From positions 12,557,001 to 12,621,000 of the forward strand of contig OZ038530.1 in assembly GCA_964036665.1 (NCBI GenBank): a DNA stretch of 64,000 nucleotides. Direction: 5' to 3'. A program made the position numbers and the translations under genes. The notes under the pieces were generated by a model that was not told the origin of the DNA, did no database searches, and was given only the letters and a program-made list of their open reading frames with translations. This stretch comes from Gordius sp. MW1. Lineage: Eukaryota > Nematomorpha > Gordioida > Gordea > Gordiidae. Positions 11,009 through 24,178 of the stretch are shown here, piece by piece; positions within the stretch are counted from its first letter, which is position 1; the number at the start of each line of letters is the position of its first letter.

Positions 11009-12619
11009 AACTCGGGCCTTCGGCCCTCGTGGGAAGGGGGAGAAGGGAAGGGAAGAGGGGAAGGGAAGAGGGGAAGGGAAGGGGGGACGACTCATCTGTA
11101 CTTCGTATAAATGTATCATATTTGCTATGCAATTTATGGGCGAGAAAGGTGGGAAGGGGCGAGAATGCCTATAGGGGGGTATTAAATGCCTAATGATTAA
11201 TAAATTATTTATACAAATTTTCCATTATAGGCAAAATGTAATAACGGCAAAATGTAATATAGGCAAGGGTTAGATTTAGTGTTTGCATCTAGTTGCGTAT
11301 TACATTAGTTTTTATGGCCTTTAGTGATTATGGGTCTAACAAACATTATATTATAAAACAACACAATGTTAAGAATTTGCAGAATTGTTGGGAGAAATTT
11401 TTTGTTGAATTTGAACAATTTTTAATTAAAAAAATCAAAAATTTGGCCAATGGTCACTTTTTCTCTATTGGTCAGTACCCACAGATACTCTATAAGTCAA
11501 TGATAGCCAAAAAAATGGAAAAAAAAATTTTGATGCTCACTTCGGCCAATGGTCATTTTTTTCCATTGGTCAGCAGCCAGCACACGGTAAAAGTGGATAT
11601 AAATTCATAAGAGTAAAAAAAACGAAAAAAAAATTTCGAATCACATTTTGGCCAATGGTCATTTTTTTCCATTGGTCAGCAGCCAGGACACGGTAAAAGC
11701 GGATATAAATTCATAATAGTCAAAAAAAAGGAAAAAAAAGTTTTCGAATCACATTTTGGCCAATGGTCATTTTTTTCCATTGGTCAGCAGCCAGCGGACG
11801 GCCAAAAAGTTATAATAGCAATGGTAGGAACAGGAACAATCATAATAGTCAAAAAAAACGAAAAAAATAATTTCGATTCACATTTTGGCCAATGGTCATT
11901 TTTTCCATTGGTCAGCAGCCAGCGGACGGCCAAAAAGTCATAATAGCAATGGTAGAAACAGGAACAATCATAATAGTCAAAAAAAAACGAAAAAAATAAT
12001 TTCGATTCACATTTTGGCCAATGGTCATTTTTTTCATTGGTCAGCAGCCAGCGGACGGCCAAAAATTCTTATTATCAATGATAGTAACAAGAACAATCAT
12101 AAGAGTCAAAAAAAACTCCGGGATTCTAACCCCAAAACTAGTTAAATTGCATAGCAATTAAAAAGTAAACAACTTTTATTTATGTTTATTATATAACTAG
12201 TTAAATTGCATAGCATTAAAAGTAAACAACTTTTATCTATGTTTATTATATAACAAAAACTAGTTAAATTGCATAGCAATTAAAAGTAAACAACTTTATG
12301 CTTATTATATAACTAGTTAAATTGCATAGCAATTAAAAGTAAACAACTTTTATTTATGTTTATATAATAGATAATTTAACAAATCTTATATATAACACAG
12401 CGAGGGAGATAGAGATGAGGGGTGGGGCACCTCTTATGCATAGCAATTAAAAATAACACAGCGAGGGAGATAGAGATGAGGGGTGGGGCACCTCTTTCTC
12501 ATGCATTAATTTAAAAAAGCGATAACCTAATATACCAAATGCAAATAGATAGGGAGGGTAACGGACAGACATCGGACAACGGACACCAAAAAACGAGCCC
12601 ATAAATTGCATAGCAATTA
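11009..12619 (-). mobile_element. Minisatellite-bearing element, copy 2 (Helentron/HINE-like candidate)
   Basis: Same plan as 3374-6184: a GC hairpin and G/A-rich tract at 11011-11090, then TTGCTATGCAATTTATGGGC at 11128-11147. A unique segment (11200-11450), the TTGGCCAATGGTC array (11440-12110), the AACTAGTTAAATTGCATAGC array (12135-12370) and two GAGGGAGATAGAGATGAGG units follow. It ends GCCCATAAATTGCATAGCAA. The unique segment is shared with copy 3 at 54240-54430 but is absent from copy 1. An AATAA sequence at both outer edges may be a target duplication or the target itself. Confidence 0.65.
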
Positions 12620-12721
12620 ATAAATTTGTTAGGAATTTTACCATTATGAAATAAATAATATTTTCCTCCAAATTACGACTATAGTTCCATAAACGTGATC
12701 TCCCTATTTGATCTTCATTAG

Positions 12722-12905
12722 TGTTTTAAAAACGGCTGGGTTATGTTTAGTCTACCTTTGGTTTAAGTCAGCAAAACATAACCAGATCAAATGTTTTTTG
12801 GTCTATTTTTCTTAGTTTTTTTTTGTCTCACCTCTGGCCTGTTTATGTTTAGTCGACTAAAACCAATGGTCGACCAAACAAAACCCAGCCGTTTTTACAA
12901 TGCCT
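12722..12905. mobile_element. Foldback MITE (family A)
   Basis: Inverted ends TGTTTTAAAAACGGCTGGG and CCCAGCCGTTTTTACAA with GTCGAC/GTCGACC palindromes inside. A target duplication is not clear here. Confidence 0.7.
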
Positions 12906-13203
12906 CTCTATTTAGTCGATGGTTAATAACATAATTACGCCATTTTGAGAGATTTTGGTGAAGTGTACCAACTACCAAGATTGTTATTCAAGTCACGCAC
13001 TTAAAATTAATGAATATTATGTGGGTGGTATTAAATAACGTGGTGTCTTTCTTATTAATTGCTATGCAATTTATGGGCTCGAATCGCATCATTTGTTTAC
13101 TGTCACGCAGCGACTATTTTAGATTAAATTAATAAATATTTTAAGTATAAATATTTTCCCGTTTTTGACATTCATTTTTATGTTTTATGATTGTATTTGG
13201 TAG

Positions 13204-16200
13204 ATTTGGTAAATTACACGAATGAGCCGAATGTGTCGATCCCCCAGATGGCTAATCACTTGATTGACCGCACGCAAAATGGGAATTGGGTAGTGGTTTA
13301 CAAAGCTCTCATCTCGGTCCACCATCTCATGTGTTACGGCAACGAGGTTTGTCCCCTGAAATTTATAAAATTATAATACAATCATGGCTTAAATTTCAAA
13401 AAATATCATTTTGCCCCTCTCTAAAGCATTATTGCCCCCCCCCTCGAGTTCGAACCCTGGCTATGATTATAAATATTTATACTTACCGGATATATGCAAT
13501 ACCATCAAGGATGACAAACAGTCATTAATTGCTCTCGCTTGTGGAAGGGGTTGTCCGAAAAGTTGAATTTACATTAAAGATTTTTTAAATGTCGCCTGGT
13601 GTTCCGATTTTTCATTTGCGCAATTCTACTATATCGTGGAGATGACGAATACAATGGTTCTGCACGAAGTTTTCCATGCTGATATGATTGTTACTTGGAA
13701 TATATTTTTTTAGGGGGCGACCCTTTAAGGAAAACATAATTGAGATTTATTTAGCAGGAGGGACGTCTTTGTAGATTATTTTAGGTGCGGAGTAGTCCTT
13801 TGATCTGTTAATGTTTAGTCGACTAAAACCTAAGATCGACCAAACGAAACCCAGCCGTTTTTACAAGACTAGTGCGGAGTATTAAAAAAAATGATATACG
13901 ATGTTTACAAGTCTTAATAATCGAACTACCTATTATAAATTGGAATATAGGTATATATATACGTTTAAAAGGGTCACATTTATCACGGCCGGGCCCGGTT
14001 TATTCGGTTAAAAACGATGTATCATAACACATGGCAAATTTTATCTTCTCATTATGCCTTAATTTGTCACATATTTTAATCAGGGTTTCAGAAGTGTGTG
14101 TGTGTTAGAGTGCCGTAAATCTTTATGCATTTCTAACATAAATACCGCACTTTTTTATTTTTTTTTACTAAAAACATCGCTAAAATCAATCTATGCTTAA
14201 ATCATAGCAATATAAAAATTTTAGTCAACGATTTTTGCGTTTTGCCATTTTAGTCTTTGTTGCTTTCGGCCCCTTCTCAGGTGGAACATAATTTAAAATG
14301 CAGTGTTCAACCGTACGGTTAATTAAAAAATATAATATATACTTGGTTTCAAACCAAAACTTTTCTTTCATAGCTAAATAAGAATCGCTCAAAATGTATA
14401 TGCCACATTTACTTTTGCTAAGTTTTTAATTTGTAAACTTTAAACGGGACTTAAGACCTTTACAAAATTATTTTTTGGTTTTTCTCGAAATTTTAATGTT
14501 TTATTTAATCCATTTTATTATTACATATTTTATTAGAGATTTACCCAATACCTGGCGACCAATAATTGCGCTTTCCACTTATCTAATTTCGTCGATAAAT
14601 CAACTACAGCTGGTAAAATTACATAACCATTCCGAACTTTCATTCATATCGCAGTTTTTTACTATGTAAAAACTAGAAATATATATATACATTAAAAAAT
14701 TTTTAAAATATGTTGTGTGGCTTTTTAAATAAAAAATTAGTCAACTATCGTAGAAACTTATCTATTATCAAATGAATAACGTTAATAATGCTAAACAATG
14801 TGCTTATGGAGTATTTCAAAGGAATTTTTTGTATCATGGATCAATACTTATTGGATAATATACCCTGACCACGAAGTAAATAAGGAAAGTGGTTAAATTG
14901 TATTTGACCTTGGTTTATATATGGTTCCAAATGGATATTTATCCATGACAAAAGCTTTTTTCCTTAATCCTATATAAGGCTAAAAGGCATAACTGCTAAA
15001 ATAATAGCTCAAAATTTAATTTGCAGTTGAAAACAAAGACGATACGCTTTTATCTTTTCGGGTATAAAAATATAATAATTTTTTAGTCTAATAGGTATTT
15101 TTTGAAATTCACATACTTAAGAGATTCTTTGAGCTCCCATTAATCTTTTAAAATGATTTTCACAAAAACGATATCAGAGAAGTAGGAAACGGTGAAAGAA
15201 CACTATACTTTTAAGAACGATTTAAGTTTTATTATTGCACAAGGCTGTTTTAAAATAAAAAAATACCAGCCTGGACTTTCCTGGTTTTTAGATAAAACTT
15301 TTATCCCCTTTTAAGACTCAAGTCTTGTGCCTCATGATATTTAGGTCCGATTTGTGTTAATTTGCCCGAACTCGGCCGGGTTCGATTTATTTCTAAATTT
15401 TCCCTCTTGACCCTCCACCCTTCAAAATGTCCGCCCGCCCGCCCTCTAATCATTACAGCTGCCCAAAATAATTGATATTTTTTTTAAGTTTGTAGGATTA
15501 ATTTTCTTGTGTTTTCCAAAAACACTAGGTTTAATTCGTAGCATTTTTTTGGATAAGAAATACAATTAATAACAGTAAAATAAAAAAGTGACAAAACACA
15601 CGAAAACAAAATCTCATTGAGCCCGAATTGCCCCAATCTTGTTATGATGTTCGCCCGAGACCGCCTTATTGCCGGGTCGGGATTTTCCGGTTTCTGTTAA
15701 CTTTTTTTAAACGTTACTCATCATTTGCCATGCACTCAGGCTACGACATGTCGCCGTTCGTTAAAAGGTATGCGAATTACTTAAACGAAAAGGCTATAAC
15801 TTACCGTCATATGGGCTTCGATTTTTGCAAAGTCAAAAGAGGGTACTTAACTACTTCACACATATCTAAAATATGTGTCGATAAAATTTATACATTATAT
15901 TTTTGTTTCATGTATGTTCAGAAAAGATGGGGTGCTTCGAACCATGAACTCCGACAAAGTAATTCATTTTAACATATATTTTTGTAATTGTAAGTTATTG
16001 GACGGTTTAAACGTGTTTTATTTTACAATCTATAGTATAACTGTTTATTTTGGATTAAATAATTTGTGTTAGTAAACGAGATGTTTCGAATTTTTAAAGA
16101 ATCAATAAGTAATTATGTAAGCATGGAATGTGATGTTTGTATGCGCAAGAATATGCTTAATTATTAATTTTTTATGCGTGCTTTATGAACATATATATAA

Positions 16201-19200
16201 CGTTTCTAAAAACGTTTCTATTATTTTAGCTCGTTAAAACATTGCCGGTATTACAGAATCAGTTAGACGCCCTCCTCAGTTTTAACGTAAGGACACTTTT
16301 GTGATAATTTTTGTTCGCTATGGCCATGCAAAGTTAGGCATTTTAATTGCTATTTTATTAATCAGTGTATTTTTGGGAATGTACTTAATTTTATGTGTAT
16401 AACGAATAAAACATAAAACAATAAATGTGTTTTATATATATATGTATTAGTGTTGTCCAGGAGACATTACCAACGCCATCATAAACAATTGTTTCATCCT
16501 GCTATTTCGCGATTTGGTCCGACTCTTCGCCTGCTACAACGACGGCAACATGAATTTATTAGGTTCGTTTTTTTATCAAGTGGTTTACATTCGGCTAAAG
16601 TCTTGCTAAGTCGACCCTTAAAAAATGACCACGACCCAACCTTGAAGTTAGCCAAAAGTTCTAGCAAAAATGAGAAGAGCAACAAAGAATTATAATGTTA
16701 CACTTAAATGAAACTTTTTGACATTGATATGTTTTGTATCAACTTTTATACTAGTCTCGCTTGTACTGAGTTTTCATCAGGGCACCCGTACAGCGGGGTT
16801 TTAAAAACCGTGGTTTTGTTTTAATCGATGTAAGGTTAATATGTCAACACTAACAATTACCAAATGTTGTTTGTAAGATTTAGTGTGATAAGTCATATGT
16901 GCAAACTTATGTTTCGTTTTATTTGATATTGCTAGTTTTTACTTGCTAAACTGGCCTTTGAGGCAAAATTCCCACAATCCTGCCTGCGCTACCGCATTTT
17001 CGATAGATTTCTTTAGTAAATTTTTTGTAACTCTTTTACCGTCCTGTAGAGAGTTATTGGACTATGAACAAGAAGCAATGCAAGGAAGCCCTCGACCTAT
17101 ATACTCAATTTTTGATCCGCATGGATAGAGTGTCGGAATTTTTAAAGTCGGCAGAAGTATGAAAGAACTAACATATATTTATACGCATACATAAATCTTT
17201 GAAACTGTGCTAGGGTTAAGAAACTTATTAATATAGAGTCTAACAAAAATCTAAGGCGATCTGTTCTCGTCTACACATATAATTGTAATTAAATGATGAT
17301 CAAGCTCATGGCTAATCCGACAAAAAATAGGAATTTTAAAATTTTACCCACTCCCGTGTGTTCATGTGGAGGATTATTATAACTTTAGTTAGCATGTCTT
17401 CGATGTCGTGTTTATTATATATGATTGGAATGTATAATTCCATTTGGTAGTGATGCAACATATAATTACTTTTGGAAAATGCTATATACTCTATTTTATC
17501 AAACTTTAATTTTTCTAGGCTGCCGGAATCGACAAGAGCGACATCCCGGATATAACTAAAGTAAAGATCATATTAAATTCTATGCTCTTTATCAATTTAT
17601 AGCTATTGTAGTTCATCGTACTCGCCTCGTAATAGTTATATTTGTCAGTTCTATCGTTTATTTAGTCTTTGCTCTTAATTGGTAGAAAATTTGATAAGCT
17701 CAATGCTAAAAAGTCGTGTATCTTATAAAATCTTGATTCTTATTATAAGATATTTGTTTTCATTATTTTTTTACTGTATTCTCTATAATGGTGCTTAGAT
17801 ACCAACGAGTTTGCTGGAGTCGATGGAGCAACATTTACAGTATATGGAGGGTACCAAAAAGGATAAAAAACAACCATCCCTACCAGACAAAGGATCAGGG
17901 TAATTTATAACATTTATTAGCTTTTTGGAGAGTTTATAAAGTAAGCAATGCGCCGGATCTAAGGTGATGAGCTAAGGCATTTCAAGGTAAATTTTTTTAA
18001 TCTAGCACGACTTGAAATTTTATTACTCTAGCGCTGGAGTTTATTATTTTTATTATAAGAGTAGAGACTGTTTTATTACATAATAGTCATATTGCAGATG
18101 TCATCAATGACAAATATACTCTCTAAGGATGGATCATTCCGAAAAAGCCTTTTACAATATGAAAACAACACTTTGTAACTAAATGTGATTCAGCTAAAGC
18201 ATCTGTTACGACAAAGAGTAGTTTATTATGTATAACAATTCAATTATCAACTTAAGTTATTTATGAATTATTTATTCATTAAAAACTCTGTACCACAGCA
18301 TAAAAATGATAAGTAACACGTAGGTAATAAAATAACCTAGGTTTATATCTGTAGATTTAGGAACAATTCGAGCGGCCCAGAACTTGCTAATTCTCACAGT
18401 AGGTATTTAAAAAATGGGTCTTACAGACTTTTAGTATTTAAAAAAGGTGTCTAGATTTTTTTGCTGCTAATGTGCAATAAAATTTCATCCAAAAATGGCT
18501 CACACTTTTCCTTTTAGGCCCCCGACCGATCTCAACGATATGGTATCAGCGATGGGCTATTCTTACGCCGGTTCCTCGCCCAAAGTATCTTACGAAAGAG
18601 CGATCCTCAACCTATCCGAAAGAGAAAAACGCGAGGCATTGGAACTGGAAGCTTTAAAACTTAACGAATATAAGGTAGTTCCCTTTAATCCATCTCCAGT
18701 TTATCGCTTGCACTTATCAAAATTTGCGGGAGTTTAAAAATTAATAGAGTTTATCGAATTAAAATAACATCACCTTTCCTCACATTTTAGCAATATTTTG
18801 AATTATGAAACTGTTTGGTTATTTTAAACGGCTGGCTGTCGTTGGTTTAGAAGTAAACGGACTTGAAAAATTATTTCAACCCTTTAGAATTTACAATTAA
18901 TAATTTTTGTTTATTTGTCATCTTATCCATTCGCTTACTTTGCTTCATTTTTGTGTGCGATTTCATCTCCACTTTTTAATTCCATGAAGATTGGCATAGT
19001 CCGAAATATCGAATTCCACTTCCCTCTACTCATTTTACAATCATTAATAACAATTATAAACGGGCATATCTTTAAACTTCAATCAAATTGATCCTACCTC
19101 CTGTTGCGTCAAAATAATATAGGCGCTAAAGAATATATTCATTGTATATGGGCCATTCCATGTCGATAGGCGAAATATGTTTTTATGAATTTAATTTGAC

Positions 19201-22200
19201 CACAAAAAATTAACCGCAAAAGTTTGAGGTTTCTGGTTAAATATTTCGATAGAAAATTTTTTTAGGAACAGAATGCACCAAAATTTGAGTGAATAACGCA
19301 ATTACTTTCAAAAATATGACAAAAATAGTAAAATGCATAAAACGCTCCCGAGCGTGATTTTGGCCCTTTAAACGTCCATAACTTAAAAAATGTTGGCCCA
19401 AAATGGCTAAAACTTTCAGAAATTACTCTAATAAATGAGGCCTACACCCTCACCAAAAATTGTCCTGATCTAGTAATATACATTGGTGTTGAAAAATGAC
19501 CTAAATTTTGTTTAGTTGAAAGTTGGAAAGCACACTAGAGAATTTTGGTCAGTTTTTTTAGTCGACCTTTAAGCTTCGGCTAAATTACATAAATAGACCA
19601 GATTATTTTGCTCTCTTTTTCGTTAACTGGGCCGTGTCTTAATTGAATCAAAGGTCTACTAAACAAAGCCCAGGTCTTTTTATAATACTAATAAACACTA
19701 ACATACAATGATAAAATTTTATTCACGATGCAACTTTTCATCTAGGAATCGGCTTCAAAAACTAAACCAGCATTCGATGGGACGGATCATTATAATAAAC
19801 CAGCTCAACCACCATCCCCGACTCCATTCGGTGCAACGCCTCAAAAGGCTGCTATACCCGAAAAGAAGGTAATCGATATATTCGATTCCCTAATTATGAT
19901 GTCGCCAGAAGACAACGCCAACAAACAACAACCCAAAAACGATTGGCAGAGTATGTGTCTTGTTGCATAGTTGTGCAATATTAATATTTCGTAACTAGGC
20001 CCAAAATTTAGCTTTAAACAATGTTATGTGACAATTTTTTTTGTAAATTAAAATTTTTGCAAACTTTAGCAAGATCGTTGGTAATGGAAACCTTTTCAAA
20101 AACCAATTATCTTAATCGATAAATTTCTAGTGGTCCAATAACATATTTAGCAATTCTCATAGATGCGGTGAATGGTCAAAAGCATTCAAATGTATAAGGG
20201 GAGTTAGATTTTAATTCATAATATGAGGTACATTTGGAAGTTTAATTGATTGATTTTGGCCGAGGTTGGCTCGGACTAATTTTGGAAGATGAAGGGCCCG
20301 AGAAAAAATTGAAAGATGAGTTTATTCATTTATTTTTCGCCAAAATCATGGGCATCGAGATTCCTTTTCTGTTGAAAACATTTAGCAAGATAAATTTTTT
20401 AGCATAATGATTAGGTCCTTATTTTTTTAATTTGTATTCATGATATATTTGTTGATATTGATGCACAACTTCTTTATATAACTTAATGACCTTGCTTTTA
20501 ATCATGTTTAATATTCTCTCTATAGACGATTTCGGTTCAACCAACGCCTTTACACCATTTTCGGTCCCCACAAACTCTAACAACGCATTCGATTCTATAT
20601 TCAATCCTTCCCCACAACAAGCATCCGCTCCCCTTACTAATGGTATATGCACGTTAATAATCATTTAATTGACCAAATTTAAATTGAGATTTTTGTCTAT
20701 GGCATCAATGTTAATTTTGCTTCCACAAATATGGTACATTTTTAGGACTTTAATTTATGGTGTTGAAGATTAAATTTTTCAAAACCAACGCATTGAATTT
20801 TTGGTTTTTGTTAACGCTTTATTGGATACGCTAGTCTGGCATTTTCAGACATTTATTACTATGAGAGGTTAAATTAAAAAGTTAAATTTACGCTAGTCTG
20901 GCATTTTCAGACATTTATTACTATGAGAGGTTAAATTAAAAAGTTAAATTGAATTGGTCCATATTTAATACCAAGATTTGTAATGTTAGTTTCAATCAAG
21001 GCGATTTAATCTCACAAATTATAAACGCTTAAAATAACTTATTATAAAGATGGCGACAAAGAGGGTGAAACAATTCACCCTTTTACAACGTCGGGTAAGC
21101 GATGTCTATTTAAAACCACTTTTAGTCCTTGTAAATCGCATGCCAAAACGTTGCCATGTAATAATTAACTGTTTAGTGTCGTGATTTTTTACGTTAATAA
21201 AATTGCCAACAGCAATATGTGTATTGTATTATGTTTATTAATGCCTCATCATAAGTCTAATCCAGCTGTAACTGTAAAGGAATTCGCCTGTCTAAACAAA
21301 AATCTTTCATAATTGATAGAGCCTTTTTGGGATTTTCTAATGGACGCAAAGTGGAGCAAATAATTTTTTAGGCCTAAATTTAGATATGATTAATCATTTG
21401 GATGAGCTAAATAAGCGTCTAAAAGTTATTTTCCTTGGTGAATATTTAACCCGTAAGCTCTAGCTGCTATTTTGAATCTCTTCAACTTGGGTAACTCTGA
21501 TAAAAGTTAATGCGGGTAGATTAAATAAAAAAATTTAAAATCGCTAAGGATACGATCACACCTTGAAACCGACCATGAATGGGGGCGGTGGTGGTTTAAT
21601 AACGCCACAATCGGCACACCCAAACTATGGCAGCGCCTCCCCCATAGATTTATTTAACGGACCGGCTGGTCTTAGTGGTGCACAACCAGTTCAATCGGGC
21701 TCAAGCACGTCTAGTGTGCCCGGTAAAATTATTAAAGGCGACCTGGACTCCAGCCTAGCTAACATCGCAGCCAGTCTCAATATACAGAGTCACGACCAAG
21801 CTATTAAAAAGTATAAGCCCATAGTATCTCATTTTTGAGCCTTCTTTCGTAAAATGTTTCAAATTTGTACAGAAATCATATCGTATAGTTTCATAAACAG
21901 ATAACTTATCTTCATATATTTTTAAATCTCTTCCGTTTTCACTATTTGTATTTTGAGAAATTTAACATTTGACATTGTTTACCATAAATACGAATGCGGA
22001 TTTTACTTTGATAGTATAAGTAAAAAAATCGAACCGTCTAATTTTATCGCAAAACATCTTATCTAAACTATGAAAGTTGAAAACTATTGATGGCTTTATA
22101 TAGCTTATTAATCTTCTAAGGACAACTCATCAATGGACCACGAGCGCTTCTCCCAGCCGAAACACTCTTACTAGTGGCAATAACGCTGGATGGTCGAACA

Positions 22201-23235
22201 TGAAACAACCGGCTTTGAATACAGTGCGCTTATCAATCACTTTTGATTATATTTTCACTGATTTGACTTTTTTTATAATTGTCTTTTTGATTTTTCAAGG
22301 CTCCGCAAAATGCCATCAATAAGATGCCCGCCTTAGCTCCAGGGGGCAATTCTCCTTTCCTAGGCGTCAACAACACCAACGCACAAAACAACCCTAGCTG
22401 GGCCACCTTTTCTAGCTCGCAACCCAATCCGCCTACCTTCGGGGCTTCCCCTTTTGCGGCAAACCCATTTCAATCGGTAGCTTTTATTTTTGAAAGTCAT
22501 CAAGAAATTTTATTTAGTGTTGTGTCTAAAGTTTCAACAGTTTAATTAATCCGTTTTTGGAACTATGCAATTAATAATGGATATGTAACGTGCCCTCGCA
22601 ATTAATATCAACATAATTTATGTATAACACAATATCGTTATTAGGAAATCACAAAATTGGGAATTATAATAGACATTTTTATTCAAGACCCCACAAGTTA
22701 AATTTTAAAGCTATTTTTTTAATGTTAGGGACCATCTTCTAACCTTTTGACCCCTACCACCATGGGCAGCACATCACCGGCTACCCCACAACCACCACCT
22801 TTTTCTAATATGACTACGGCAAATTTTGCTGGCGGTCCCGGTAAAAACCCTTTCCTATCACCTTCCACCAACCCCACTCCAGCTAATATTAATACCGCTC
22901 CTAAAGCATTTGCGGGAGCGGGTTCAACCCTGTCCGCTGGTAACAAAGGCACGGAGCTTTTTAAATCGCTCGACAACCTAAACGTTTGGAACGGGTTCGG
23001 TTCGGGAAACAAAGAATTTGTCGGAAAAACTACTAACGGTACTCACAACCTGGCTCCTCCCTCCTCTTCGGCTTGGCCCTCGAGTTTTGGGGCAGGGCTT
23101 ACGCCTGGGGGCATTAGTGGGGCCGGCGTCAAAAATCAACCATTTTTCGCTTCCCAAAACAATTTAAATAGCTTGGGGATGGGAGGCGGCGGACAAGTCA
23201 ATCATAATGACTTGGATCCGTTTGGAGCATTATAA
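13204..23235 (+). CDS. PICALM: Clathrin-assembly protein, PICALM/AP180 family (5' end not found)
   Basis: Endocytic adaptor: in this family the ANTH domain binds PI(4,5)P2 and VAMP SNAREs, and the unstructured tail recruits clathrin, AP-2 and EH-domain proteins at the plasma membrane. Exons: 13204-13346, 14537-14612, 15740-15842, 15922-15958, 16230-16286, 16451-16562, 17050-17156, 17519-17560, 17799-17899, 18518-18674, 19746-19950, 20526-20642, 21549-21810, 22121-22223, 22300-22476, 22729-23235. All junctions are GT-AG with agreeing phases and give 768 codons. The ANTH part shows [65 protein letters not shown] and [20 protein letters not shown]. The tail carries [16 protein letters not shown] and KNPF (EH-binding NPF motifs) and ends DPFGAL. 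The exon(s) for the first ~40 residues were not found and may lie upstream of the window. The family is secure; PICALM versus AP180 paralogue is not resolved. Confidence 0.95.
13350..13466. mobile_element. Family B MITE fragment beside a splice donor
   Basis: A family-B interior and right arm (C-runs, then CCTGGCTATG) begins a few bases after the donor of the 13204-13346 exon. The left terminus is not visible. It suggests that an element inserted at, or replaced, the start of the intron without destroying the donor. Confidence 0.6.
13793..13871. mobile_element. Internally deleted family A MITE with 8-bp duplication
   Basis: Only 79 bp remain, mostly the right arm (GTCGACTAAAAC to CAGCCGTTTTTACAAGACTA). 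GTGCGGAG flanks it exactly (13785-13792 and 13872-13879). It lies in an intron of the PICALM-family gene. Confidence 0.8.
15340..15690. mobile_element. Degenerate GC-array hAT relic in intron
   Basis: GCCCGAACTCGGCCGGGTT and a second cluster, GCCCGAGACCGCC with CGGGTCGGG, bracket about 250 bp. This resembles the 8355-8700 family but without definable ends. It lies just before the GYDMSPF exon of the PICALM-family gene. Confidence 0.4.
19545..19690. mobile_element. Degenerate family A MITE in intron
   Basis: Contains TTTTTTAGTCGACCTTTAAGC on the left and AAAGCCCAGGTCTTTTTATAA on the right, recognisable against the better copies, but the termini have diverged. Confidence 0.5.
20827..20950 (+). 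repeat. 62-bp tandem duplication in intron
   Basis: The unit starting TACGCTAGTCTGGCATTTTC occurs twice head to tail (20827 and 20889) with no difference that I can see, so it is recent. It lies between the 20526-20642 and 21549-21810 exons of the PICALM-family gene. Confidence 0.9.
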
Positions 23236-23873
23236 AAAGCAATTACCGAGAAAGGAAAAAGGGATCAAATTATGTCTCCGATTTGCACTACCCATTGTTG
23301 TTCTATCGTGTCTTTCGCAAAAAAATCGCGCTTTCCAACATCGCTGAGAGAGAGAGGTGATACCAATTGAAACTTCTTTAATTTTACTTTCGCTTTTCCC
23401 TCATTATTTTTAAACCTGAAATTTGTCGTTAATCATGTGTGTGACTTACGTTATTATTGATTAGGAATCTTACTCCATTCCCTGTTTTAACTCGACTAAA
23501 CGTGGTTCAACCTCTCAAAATCTTAATCTTACAAATTATATAATCATTGACCAAACATATACCACCGACTATCGCGTATTACCATCATATCGTTTTCTCT
23601 CTCCTATCGTAATTGTGTCTCGCCGCGACTCCTAATTTATTAAACAGGCAACCACGCTGCACTTAACAACTTTAAAGGCTCGTCTTTAATTTTACCGTAT
23701 AAAAATTGTGGTTTTGAATTATTGCTTATACATGGCGTCTTTCTTCTATCAACTCCTCCATCATCGACTTAGGACAATTTTGGCTACGCCTACCACCACT
23801 CTGTGTATAACCGCATTGCCCCATATTTCGTATTTGTGCGCTACACCAAATATTTTTATTAACCCAACCAACC

Positions 23874-23879
23874 AATAAA
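23874..23879 (+). terminator. Candidate poly(A) signal of the PICALM-family gene
   Basis: AATAAA about 640 bp after the stop codon, in AT-rich DNA with no further coding signal. The Mutator-like MITE at 23937 begins about 60 bp beyond it. Position only; no transcript evidence. Confidence 0.45.
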
Positions 23880-23936
23880 CATTTGTTTTCGTTCTATATA
23901 TAAGCAGCAGCCCCGTAAATTATGTTAAGAGAAAAG

Positions 23937-24170
23937 GGCACCCGGTCAAAGTAGCAGAAAAAAAAGCAGTTAAATTGGTCAGGATTTAACATAGAATTTA
24001 AGTTTTAACCTATAATTATGCAGTAATTTAGGGTTAGGGTTATAATTATGCAGTACTTTACGGTTAGGATTATAATTATGCAGTACTTTAGGGTTAGGAT
24101 TATAATTATGCAGTACTTTAGGGTTTATTGTTTCGACTTTTTCATCATTCTGCTACTTTGACCCCGATTC
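23937..24170. mobile_element. Mutator-like MITE with telomere-like internal repeats, 234 bp
   Basis: The arms are GGTCAAAGTAGCAGAA and TTCTGCTACTTTGACC. The right end, inverted (GAATCGGGGTCAAAGTAGC), matches the left end of the Mutator-like element at 56039. GAGAAAAG flanks it on both sides (23929-23936 and 24171-24178). The interior has about four units of a roughly 30-bp repeat, TATAATTATGCAGTACTTTA followed by GGGTTAGG(AT/GT). Confidence 0.8.
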
Positions 24171-24178
24171 GAGAAAAG

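Noticed and set aside
1-13203. First exon(s) of the PICALM-family gene
   Set aside because: I looked for the conserved AARHSIAG/KATTHE/PKKKHL region and found nothing convincing, so no 5' exon is annotated.
24000-24130. Telomere-like GGGTTAGG repeats
   Set aside because: They are part of a 30-bp internal repeat of a TIR-bounded MITE, not an interstitial telomere tract.
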